This document shows, one piece after another, positions 36,691 to 45,343 of a stretch of 64,000 nt of DNA (the first letter of the stretch is position 1; each line of letters opens with the position of its first letter). Position numbers and translations under genes: made by a program. The DNA is from Haematobia irritans. Its lineage: Eukaryota; Arthropoda; Insecta; Diptera; Muscidae. The stretch spans positions 205,083,313 through 205,147,312 of the forward strand of contig NC_134398.1 of assembly GCF_050003625.1 (NCBI RefSeq). The letters run 5' to 3'. A model generated the notes under the pieces. It was given only the letters and a program-made list of their open reading frames with translations. It was not told where the DNA came from and made no database searches.

Positions 36691-36865
36691 CCTAGTTCAA
36701 ATATATGCGACACTAACAGAGGGACGAAAATTTCTAAAATGTGTGTCCTATATTTTATAAAAAAAAATTTTTCAAGCAAAAATTATAAACTTTTTTTTAT
36801 CATTTTAAAGAAATTTATTCTTAATATTAGTTTTTAATATCACGTAAAATTTTTCAGTGTATGTA
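36691..36865 (-). mobile_element. MITE fragment (CACTGAAAAA family)
   Basis: Ends 'atatcacgtaaaatttttc' followed by AGTG. Together with 'gggacgaaaatttctaaaat' this matches the larger inverted copy at 55505-55953 and the forward piece at 62345-62695. Confidence 0.6.
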
Positions 36866-36879
36866 AGCCATTTTAAGTA

Positions 36880-37420
36880 TTGTTCGTTTCATAAGAGGAG
36901 TCTATAAGTAAAAATGGACCGATGAGCCAATTTTCCCATGATAATTAAAGTTCGATATTTCAGCCTGATAGAATGAAGTTTGTTCGTCATGCCGCTATGA
37001 ACCAATTTCTGCATGGTTGTTGGTGATCGTATACTAAAATCTCGTATTTTAACTCGATCAGATTGGACTTTCTCCATCACGAGGCTCCGAAAATAAAATC
37101 TTGGGGTCTAGTGATCGGTTTATATGGGGACTATACACAATTATGGACACAAATATGGACCAAATTTTTCGTGGTAGGTGGCGCACACATACGTCACTTA
37201 CAAAAATTTTCAAATTCTTTTGGATGCTATAGCTAAAAGTGGGCGAATCGATAGCAACTACTAGTGCCAAGTTTTAAACCGGTAGGTAGTTTCATTCTGA
37301 TGTTACCGTGATTTCCACGAACGGGCAGATGGACGGACATCCCTATATCGACTCAGAATTTTACCACGAGCCCGCATATATGCTTTATGGGGTGTGAGAG
37401 AATATTTCGATGTTTTACAA
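36880..37420 (-). mobile_element. DINE-1-like fragment, inverted
   Basis: On the minus strand it contains the GTCC-type core near 37330, 'cgattcgcccacttttagc' and the 'cataaagcatatatgcg' version of the core just downstream. It is rather diverged from the other copies. Confidence 0.6.
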
Positions 37421-38766
37421 AAGCAATGGCAAAATATGAAGTGTGTTTCAAATTTCGCAGGAATCGAGCAAAACTTCTCTGATTTCAGCGAAATCTTTAG
37501 ACTCCGGCAACATGAATCCGATTCAACAGCCCTGAGCTTGGCACATATGACCGGAACTAGTTCTCTTTTAAGCGCTTAGGCATTATTTGTATCTAAGGAT
37601 TTGTATGTTAGATTTAAAAAGATTTATTGATTACTCAACCCACTAAACCCATATGGCGGAAAGTTGGATTAAGGTTCAGGAATGGTTTCTGGGGACAATG
37701 CGATAGTACGGATCTACTAATCAGCTAGTGACTTGTGACAGATGACTGTCTGGGTTCTCAATGGGTAAGAACTACCAAAGTACCAACCACTCGCACACGT
37801 TAACAAATAAAAATAATGCGATCATCATGTACAGTATTTGGAAAATTGTTTATTTATTCACATTTCCTGCAATATTTTCCATTTATTTCCGCTTCATTAT
37901 ATTTATAAATGCAAATTCATTTTATTTATTTGTATAGGATAACCCATACAAACATACAAGTGCATACAAATATTTATTATGAATATAGTTTTTTTGTTGT
38001 TACTATTTATCTTTATTTATTTTTTTTTTTTGCATCCATTGTCAGCTTGTTTGCATATTGTCCCCACCATTATACTATTTATCTGTTTTATTTGTTTATT
38101 TATTTATTTGTGTTGAGGTCTACACAAGCTCGCGCACACACACATATACACGCGGACATCCATTATATATCTATTCTATCCGGTTCCGTTTATATCCGAT
38201 ATACGAACACTCATACACAAAAAGAGTCATTTAAACACCTGATGTCACCATCATAACTCATTCGCTTATTTGCAGTACCAACAATAATAATGGCTGTGAC
38301 ACATTTGGTTTGCTTTTCTGTGGTCTACTCGAATAAATCTGGCCGAAATAGCATTGCTAACCGCAATGAACTCAACTCGATTCGTTTTAACGAGACCATT
38401 ATGCCAGGAATCCACAAATCTAAAATGCATTTTCACAACAATTTTGTTAAATAAATGCAATAACGTGGCCGTTGGTCATTATGTCACCGAGAATCATTGA
38501 ACTGTTTTTAGGATCCGTAATATATATATATATATGGGCAATGAAATGTGTTGTTTTTTTACAAATTCTAAAATATATGTATGCCCTATATAAATTCTTT
38601 TTTATTATAATTTATATTGGTTTAATGGAAAGGCAATATGGTTAATTAAAAATTGTTGAATTGAATTTATATGGCTACAGCAAATAAAGCTATGTAATAA
38701 TAAATAAAGAGATCCAAAATAATTAAAAATTATGATAAATTTTTATTTTCTTTTTTTTTTGGTAGG
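37421..38766. other. Unique-looking AT-rich DNA, left flank of the BEL/Pao element
   Basis: No gene recognised. The region has short T-rich and CA-rich runs (38020-38150) and a short AT run (38519-38535). Confidence 0.45.
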
Positions 38767-38771
38767 ATTCC
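38767..38771. repeat. BEL/Pao target-site duplication, left
   Basis: ATTCC directly before the left LTR, matching ATTCC at 50049-50053. A 5-bp duplication is usual for BEL/Pao integrases. Confidence 0.9.
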
Positions 38772-39330
38772 TGTAGATTTTATTACGTATTATCAATTGA
38801 GAGCTAAGGCTCGACATCGAAGCTAAGGCTTTCAGTTAGATTTATCAAGAGGGAAAAATGGGGAACTAAGATTCCAAGGGATTCTGCAGAGATTGGTGGA
38901 ACTTAGGTTCCTAGGTTAATGGGGCACTTTATATGATCACACTGCCACCATGAGTACTTACATGGAAAACCAATATACCGCAACGAGAGAAAAAGAGACA
39001 AGTTGAGTTTAAGTTGAGATGACAAACTTTTTATTGAGGAGGGATAGATCCTTTTACGTTGAAAGCTGGCTGAAGAAAGAGGCCGGAAACTTAGACTAGA
39101 TTTGACAGGTGAATTCAGAGTTTCAGAAAAGAAGAAAGGGGAAAGCAGATAGAAAACAGAGTTGCTACTTAAAATTATGACAGCTTAAAACTCTAATCTA
39201 TTACACGCTAACGGCTAATCTAAAAAGAAAATTCATTTAACTTATCTTAACGATAGGAATTCAATATTAATTCAAATTTCAATTCAATAATTCAAAATTC
39301 ATACTCAATATATTTAAACTACATTAAACA
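38772..39330 (-). repeat. 3' LTR of BEL/Pao element
   Basis: 559 bp, TG...CA. It differs from the 5' LTR at 38913, 39065 and 39197. On the element's sense strand a TATA-like ATATAAAG lies at 38934-38927. An AATAAA poly(A) signal lies at 38784-38779, only 7 nt before the LTR end, so R probably runs almost to the end and U5 is very short. A second AATAAA (39035-39030) is upstream of the TATA box. Confidence 0.97.
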
Positions 39331-39337
39331 TTCTCCC
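39331..39337 (-). other. Polypurine tract (short)
   Basis: The sense strand reads GGGAGAA directly before the 3' LTR, the expected place for plus-strand priming. It is short, and it sits beside a GC-rich imperfect inverted repeat (39336-39354, GGCC...GGCC) that stands out in this AT-rich element. Confidence 0.7.
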
Positions 39338-39359
39338 GGCCTTGGCCGAGGAGGCCAAC

Positions 39360-39855
39360 TTAATTGTCCAGAACCTCTTCTAGCTGGCGGAGCGCTTCCA
39401 TGGCTTTCCTCAAAATAAGTCGACGCGGTGACAGTCTTCTATCTCTACTGGTGGAGCGGGCGTTGAGTCTTCTAGATCCCTCTCGGATCTCATTCGCTTT
39501 ATCCCGTATACGCTGGCGATCAATGGCTTCTCGCAATTGGTGTTCTTGGGCACGACGACTTGTAAGAAGATGGCGGATATCAGAGGGAACGCTACCACGT
39601 TTGATTTCGTCATATGTCACTCGTACAAGTGGGGCAATGTGCAGGAGGGTATGATGCTCCTCTCCGCAATGACGGCAGGCGGTCTCAGAGATGCACTCGT
39701 ACGTTTTGTGAGACCTGGCTAGACAATTAAAGCAATAACCTAGCCTCCTAGCTTCTGTACGACGACGACCCACGTCCATGTTTAAAAATTTCTTACAAAA
39801 GCGCAAGGCGTGGATGCCTTCACAGACGAGACACTGGCGAATATTGCTTGGAGCC
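39360..39855 (-). CDS. Second zinc-knuckle (nucleocapsid-like) ORF, probably reached by splicing
   Basis: A ~164-codon frame between pol and the 3' LTR, ending TAA at 39362-39360. Its upstream edge is an in-frame stop, then a pyrimidine-rich stretch ending TTTATCTCCGCAG at 39856, a good 3' splice site. Immediately after comes a triple zinc array: C-X2-C-X3-H-X4-C, C-X2-C-X4-H-X4-C (CFNCLARSHKTYEC) and C-X2-C-X4-H-X3-H (CRHCGEEHHTLLH). The rest is Arg-rich, with an RS-containing patch and a Leu/Glu tail. The array has the same order and spacing as residues 341-405 of the gag-pol frame, but the residues between are clearly different, so it is not a simple duplicate. Without splicing the first ATG falls at 39780-39778 and loses the first knuckle. 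An RNA-binding role is inferred. An env, which might be expected here, is absent. Confidence 0.7.
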
Positions 39856-39890
39856 CTGCGGAGATAAATTGAAACATTTTAAATATTCGT
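39856..39890 (-). promoter_or_regulatory. Candidate 3' splice site before second ORF
   Basis: The sense strand shows TTTCAATTTATCTCCGCAG ending at 39856, with an upstream in-frame TAA near 39880. The reading frame opens exactly after it and the first knuckle starts 7 codons later. The donor is not identified. Confidence 0.55.
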
Positions 39891-40030
39891 ACAAATTACA
39901 CTACTGGAAAAAATGTATCAGAATATAGATACAAATCAGGACGCCGAGAGAATAATTTATTTTGAGAAGTGAAGAAGGGGAGGAGACAGAACAAAGATAA
40001 TACCAACGGAGATAAAGGAAATAAAAGCTT

Positions 40031-40104
40031 GAGATAATTATTTTGAGATAGGAGTTCTTTGAGATAATTATTTTGAGATAATTATTTTGAGATAGGAGTT
40101 CTTT
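40031..40104. repeat. 30-bp direct repeat at the pol 3' end
   Basis: A 30-bp unit beginning GAGATAATTATTTTGAGATA is present at 40031-40060 and again at 40075-40104, with a half copy between. The pol stop codon at 40082 lies within the second copy, so the last codons of pol may derive from this duplication. Confidence 0.85.
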
Positions 40105-43100
40105 GAGGGTGTGTTTGAGACTCATATGGCAGAGGACATAATTTTGTGATATCTCGAGTGATAAGACCATTACTTGTGCGAATGTCAACAATACGAACAA
40201 GACCATCGCGTCCTGGATGCACCGCTTTAATACGACCAAGCTTCCACTCGCAGGGTGGTAATTGATCATCTTTAATAACGACGAGTTGGTTAATTTTCAG
40301 ATTTTCCTTTGGAGACTGCCATTTGTATCGTCGTTGTATCTCCTTTAAATATTCATCTTTCCAACGACGAGCAAATTCGTGCTGTTGTGCCTTTAATTTA
40401 TCCCAACGATCAACATATGATAAGTTATCTGGCACAGTTTCTGGAGCTGCAACTAAGGGAGCACCCCGAAGAAAGTGACCGGGTGTCAAGGCAAGAATTT
40501 CAAATGGATCGTCAGTCATGGGAGACAATGGACGAGAGTTGAGTACTGCTTCAATGCGTGCAAGTAAGGTTGTAAATTCTTCAAACGTATACTTATGGTT
40601 CTGAGAAACTTTACGAAAGTGGATTTTGAAAGATTTCACTCCGGCTTCCCATATTCCTCCCATATGTGGGGCATTTGGGGGTATAAACGACCATTCAAAC
40701 CCATGAATTTCATATTTTTCGGCAATATCACGAGATGTTGTATTCAGAAATTCTTTGAATTCGTAGCGTAGTTTTCTTTCCGCGCCAACAAAGTTCGTTC
40801 CGTTGTCAGACATAATTTTTGATGGGAGTCCTCTTCTTGCTGCAAATCGAGTGAAAGCTGCGAGGAAAGATTCGGAGGAGAGATTGGAACACAATTCCAA
40901 GTGTATGGCTTTCGTGCTAAAACATACGAAAACACATACATAACCTTTGTGATAAATGGCCTGTCTGAGATTAGACGTCTTTATTGAAAAGGGACCGGCA
41001 AAGTCTAAACCAGTTACAGAAAAAGGGGGTGAAAAAGAGCTTCGTTCTATGGGGAGAGCGCTCATTTGTTGTGATTGAAGTTTTTGTTTATAAATCGTAC
41101 AAATTTTGCAAGAACGTATACATTTTTTAATCGCTGACCTTAATCTGGAAATATAATATTCCTCTCGTACTGAGCGCATCAATAAATTGTTTTCTGCATG
41201 TAATAGAGTCGTGTGTAAATAAGAGATGAGCAATTTGCAATATTGGGATTCGACTGGGATGATTATGGGGTGACGTTCGCTAAATCTTAAATTCGAATTA
41301 GCGATTCGTCCATTTACACGTATAATACCGCTGGGATCAACATATGGATTCATTGTGTAAAGTGAACTTTTGCGATTGACTTGTTTCGACCTGGTCAGAT
41401 TATCATATTCTTGGGAATAATATTTTTTCTGTGTAACACGAATCAGTAAGTTTCTAGTTTCTTTAAATTCCTGATGAGTGATCGATAACGAGGTGGAGAC
41501 TACTTGTCGTCGTGACGATTTGGAAAAACGAAGTACATAAGAAATAACTCGTAAAGCGCGAGCCCAGCATGAAAACCTGTCCAAAATATCTTCCTCGTTG
41601 CCACTTAAGTGAAACGTTTCGATTTTTCGAACTTCTGGGGGATTCTCAATGGGGACAACAGATTTAGGCCAATTTTCGGGAGGCTCAATAAGCCACTCAG
41701 GACCGTGCCACCAAAGTGAGTTATTCATGAGTTCCATTGGAGAGCAACCACGCGATCCAAGATCTGCCGGGTTTTCGTTGGAACGGATATGACGCCACGA
41801 GCAATTGCCTACATTTCGTATTATTTTAGCTATACGGTTGGCTACAAAGGTTTTCCACGTATGTGGGGGCTTTCCTAACCAACCCAAAGCAATAGAGGAA
41901 TCGCACCAAAAAAATAATTCAAAGTTATCAAGGGAAATGTCTTTGAGAACATGTTTAATCAGCTGAGAAAGGAGGACTGCACCACAAAGTTCCAAGCGAG
42001 GCAAGCTGAGTGGATCAATGGGTGCTACTTTGGTCTTAGACACTAAGAGATTACTCAGTACTGACTCTCCTGTGTCCACTCGAATGTAAAGTACAGCACA
42101 GTATGCCTTCTCAGAGGCATCGCAAAATCCGTGTAGCTGAGTTTTGTATTTGGGGGAGAAATGTACCCATCGAGGTATTTTTATTTGAGAAGTATAATGA
42201 AGAGACTCTATGAATTGATTCCATCTTATAAGTGTATTCGGTTTCACATTTTCATCCCATCCTGTGCCTTCTAGCCACAAATGTTGCAATAGAATTTTGG
42301 CTTGAATGACAATAGGAGAGATCCAACCAGCCGGGTCAAATAATTTGGACACTGCCGATAAAATCTGTCGTTTCGTTATAGATTGGGTGATCTTCGGGGG
42401 ATCAATCTTATAAGAAAATCCATCTTCAAGTGCGTTCCATTGTACGCCTAAAGTCTTCATTCCACTTGTTTCATAGAATTTAAGAAATTTTGAATCTAAG
42501 ACTTTATCTTCGGAGACAGAATTGAGAATTTCCGAATTATTCGAAGTAATTTTCTTGAGTTGAAAGCCAGCAGAGCTTAACATTTCAAGGAGTTGGGACA
42601 AGGAATCGATTGCAGATTCTGGATCATGAGCTCCAGAAAGTACATCATCTACATACATATCATTCTTAATTATCTTCGCAGCACGAGGATAAGAATCTTC
42701 TGAATCCCGAGCAAGTTGGATTAAAGTTCTTATAGCCAAATACGGAGCACAATTTACTCCAAAAGTCACTGTCCTTAGGGCATAATCTCTGATAGGACTT
42801 GTGGGTGAAGGACGGAAAAGTATTCGTTGGAAATGAGTGTCGTCCTCGTGGACTAATATTTGCCGATACATCTTCTCGATGTCGCCGTTAAAGACATACT
42901 TGAAGATTCGCCATCTGAGGATTAGAGTCATGAGGTCAGATTGAAGGGTAGGGCCTACATGGAGTATATCGTTAAGTGAGGTACCAGAGGTGGTACGTTT
43001 TGAGGCGTTAAAGACTACCCGAACTTTTGTACTGACACTTTGTGGTTTGAGTACAGCATGATGAGGCAAGTAAAATGATCCAAAAGAGCCATTAATAGAA

Positions 43101-45343
43101 GATTCTTTTGAAGTCGTAGGTCTCATTTGATCAAGATCCAAATATTCCTTCAGGACATTGTGATAGGTCTGACAAAGTTCGGGTTTGTTCTGAATGGATT
43201 GCTCCATTCGAGCATATTGAATAAAGGCCTGAGTTCGAGAATGGCCAAGAGGTGATCGGAATTGATAATCTTCCTTAAAGGGGAGACGGACAATGTATCG
43301 ACCGTCTTGGTTTCGGACAGTAGTCTTAGTGTAAAGGGATTCACAGAATTCATCCGATGGAGATAGAGTTTTCTCTTCTGGAACTTCCTCTTGCTCCCAG
43401 AACAATCGCAACTGTTTACTAATAGCGTCTTCAGTAACATCTGTTACTTGGATTGAGAAAGAGGAAACGAATTGGGTATTGATTGGTCCGCTAATTACCC
43501 AACCAAATATAGTCGCTTGAGCTAAAAGTGAATCACAAATATTCTTTACTCCATGAAGGAGTATTTGAGGAAGGATATTGCTACCTAGGAGCAAATCCAC
43601 GTGACCCGGGCGATGAAACTGTGGGTCTGCTAAATCTAATTCTTGCACATCAGAAACATTGATTTTCTCTTTGGGAATGAAGAAGTTAGGCAAAAGTCGA
43701 GTGATCTTGGGGACGACAATAGCTTGAGTGTCAATAGTAATGTCGTGCGATTGTGAAAATAGTGAGAGGGTACATATATGATTGGAATTGGCAACAACTT
43801 GACCACCAACACCGCGAATCTCAAAATTCTTGCTCTCAGTAGGAAGAGAAAGTCTTTGTTGAAGACTTCGAGAAATGAAAGTTTTTTCTGATCCTTGATC
43901 GAGAAAGGCACGTGCCTTAAAAGTGTCTCCTCTATGCCTGATGGTAACAATAGCTGTGGGTAACAAAGTGTTTTCTCTAGAGGAAGAGCTATTAGGAGAG
44001 GAAAAGTGGGCAGAAGTCTGTAAGACAGTAGCACTATCGGGCGAGTCAAAATTTTGGAACGACGAGTGTTCATTTTGGTCAGTTGATGCTGTTGTGAAAT
44101 TCGATGTCGACGATTGGGGATGAGACTCCGATCCGTTAGGATTGACTGAAGCTCTAACCTTAGGAAAGTGTAAAAGAGTATGATGGTTTCTTTTACATTC
44201 AAGGCACACGAATTTGCTTTTACAATCTTTTCGCACATGTCTATAAGAAAGACAATTGAGACATATATTGTTTTCATTTACAAATCGATTGCGAGATGGA
44301 GGGCTTAAATCTCTGAATTTAGTACAATCCTTTAGGGGGTGACTTAGGTCACAAAGTTTGCACTTGAGATGCGCAATGCCTTCTGTTTTGAAAGAGTTGA
44401 CTTCGGCGGATCTTTTAGTGGGAGAAGATTTCGGACCGTGAATACTGTCAAGTCTTTCAACAATTTCGTATCGATTTGAGAGAAAACTATCCAATTGGGA
44501 CCAAGTTGGGAGCTCCTTATGAGTATGGAGAGATTGCTCCCACAGAGACAAAGTTTCGTGAGGTAACTTACTCGAACACAAGTATACTAAAATTGGATCC
44601 CAATCTTTCGTGGAAATATTATGAGTCTTAAGGGCAGCTAAACAATCATTAATTGTTGTCTGAATCTTTTGTAAGGCTTCACTGCTCTCTGAAGAAATAA
44701 TCTTCAAATTTAAGAGAATTTTCAATTGATTATCAACAAGTATCCTTTTGTTCTCATATCTTGACCGTAATGCTTCCCAAGCCAACTCAAAGTTTTCTCC
44801 ACATAATTGGTATTTTCTCACAATACCAGCAGCCTGACCCTTTACCTTGAGGCGAAGATGGTAAAGTTTCTGAACGGGAGTTAATTTGGGGTGATTGATA
44901 TATACTGCGGTAAACATATCGCGAAATGAAGGCCACTCTTCATAACTGCCTTGGAAATTCTCAGTATCGCAAGGGGGAACTTTAATACAACTAAATGATG
45001 AGTCTGAATTATCGAGTGGTAATGAAGCCTGAGATGGGTTTGGAGGAGCTACAAAAGATTTTTGTGCGTCTATCATCTTTGCTTTGCATGTGTGAAAACG
45101 TAAAGTACAGCTTCTGTACTTTTCCTTGGCAGCGCTTATGAATTCATCAGTGAATTTCCCCTCCCTAGTGGTGAAAATTTTTTTATAGGACATTTGGACA
45201 TTTGTCCATCTTTCATGTAAATCCTGAGATGCAACCGTTAAGGAAGAGTCAGTGTGATCTGTCTCTGGTCTCTCCTCGAAGTCTGTACAGAACATGACTA
45301 GGTCGTCAGAAAAGAAAATAAATTCTCCTTGTAAATCGTCCAT
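40082..45343 (-). CDS. gag-pol: Gag-Pol polyprotein of BEL/Pao element
   Basis: Makes the capsid and the enzymes for reverse transcription and integration. I start at the ATG at 45343 (A at -3, G at +4); the frame is open 13 codons further upstream, from a TTG. Numbered from that upstream codon (1766 total): DUF1759-type gag about 135-290; zinc array with C341/C344/H348/C353, C374/C377/H382/C387 and C393/C396/H400/H405; DUF1758 aspartic protease with AFLDQGS at 492-498 (DQG in place of the usual D-S/T-G); reverse transcriptase with D834 and YVDD 910-913; Pao peptidase A17 region about 930-1090; RNase H residues D1088, E1131, D1161, D1207; integrase zinc domain H1390, H1395, C1425, C1428; DDE core D1460, D1526, E1579; DUF5641 about 1655-1750. 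No frameshift or stop is seen. Gag and Pol are in one frame, as in many BEL elements, so processing depends on the protease. Confidence 0.97.
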   Translation of the reverse strand: MDDLQGEFIFFSDDLVMFCTDFEERPETDHTDSSLTVASQDLHERWTNVQMSYKKIFTTREGKFTDEFISAAKEKYRSCTLRFHTCKAKMIDAQKSFVAPPNPSQASLPLDNSDSSFSCIKVPPCDTENFQGSYEEWPSFRDMFTAVYINHPKLTPVQKLYHLRLKVKGQAAGIVRKYQLCGENFELAWEALRSRYENKRILVDNQLKILLNLKIISSESSEALQKIQTTINDCLAALKTHNISTKDWDPILVYLCSSKLPHETLSLWEQSLHTHKELPTWSQLDSFLSNRYEIVERLDSIHGPKSSPTKRSAEVNSFKTEGIAHLKCKLCDLSHPLKDCTKFRDLSPPSRNRFVNENNICLNCLSYRHVRKDCKSKFVCLECKRNHHTLLHFPKVRASVNPNGSESHPQSSTSNFTTASTDQNEHSSFQNFDSPDSATVLQTSAHFSSPNSSSSRENTLLPTAIVTIRHRGDTFKARAFLDQGSEKTFISRSLQQRLSLPTESKNFEIRGVGGQVVANSNHICTLSLFSQSHDITIDTQAIVVPKITRLLPNFFIPKEKINVSDVQELDLADPQFHRPGHVDLLLGSNILPQILLHGVKNICDSLLAQATIFGWVISGPINTQFVSSFSIQVTDVTEDAISKQLRLFWEQEEVPEEKTLSPSDEFCESLYTKTTVRNQDGRYIVRLPFKEDYQFRSPLGHSRTQAFIQYARMEQSIQNKPELCQTYHNVLKEYLDLDQMRPTTSKESSINGSFGSFYLPHHAVLKPQSVSTKVRVVFNASKRTTSGTSLNDILHVGPTLQSDLMTLILRWRIFKYVFNGDIEKMYRQILVHEDDTHFQRILFRPSPTSPIRDYALRTVTFGVNCAPYLAIRTLIQLARDSEDSYPRAAKIIKNDMYVDDVLSGAHDPESAIDSLSQLLEMLSSAGFQLKKITSNNSEILNSVSEDKVLDSKFLKFYETSGMKTLGVQWNALEDGFSYKIDPPKITQSITKRQILSAVSKLFDPAGWISPIVIQAKILLQHLWLEGTGWDENVKPNTLIRWNQFIESLHYTSQIKIPRWVHFSPKYKTQLHGFCDASEKAYCAVLYIRVDTGESVLSNLLVSKTKVAPIDPLSLPRLELCGAVLLSQLIKHVLKDISLDNFELFFWCDSSIALGWLGKPPHTWKTFVANRIAKIIRNVGNCSWRHIRSNENPADLGSRGCSPMELMNNSLWWHGPEWLIEPPENWPKSVVPIENPPEVRKIETFHLSGNEEDILDRFSCWARALRVISYVLRFSKSSRRQVVSTSLSITHQEFKETRNLLIRVTQKKYYSQEYDNLTRSKQVNRKSSLYTMNPYVDPSGIIRVNGRIANSNLRFSERHPIIIPVESQYCKLLISYLHTTLLHAENNLLMRSVREEYYISRLRSAIKKCIRSCKICTIYKQKLQSQQMSALPIERSSFSPPFSVTGLDFAGPFSIKTSNLRQAIYHKGYVCVFVCFSTKAIHLELCSNLSSESFLAAFTRFAARRGLPSKIMSDNGTNFVGAERKLRYEFKEFLNTTSRDIAEKYEIHGFEWSFIPPNAPHMGGIWEAGVKSFKIHFRKVSQNHKYTFEEFTTLLARIEAVLNSRPLSPMTDDPFEILALTPGHFLRGAPLVAAPETVPDNLSYVDRWDKLKAQQHEFARRWKDEYLKEIQRRYKWQSPKENLKINQLVVIKDDQLPPCEWKLGRIKAVHPGRDGLVRIVDIRTSNGLITRDITKLCPLPYESQTHPQRTPISK

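Noticed and set aside
39364..39654. 96-codon plus-strand frame in the BEL/Pao 3' region
   Set aside because: Antisense shadow of the zinc-knuckle ORF, whose cysteine/histidine spacing is the convincing signal.
43636..44277. 213-codon minus-strand frame within pol
   Set aside because: Alternative frame inside the gag-pol coding region, without recognisable domains.
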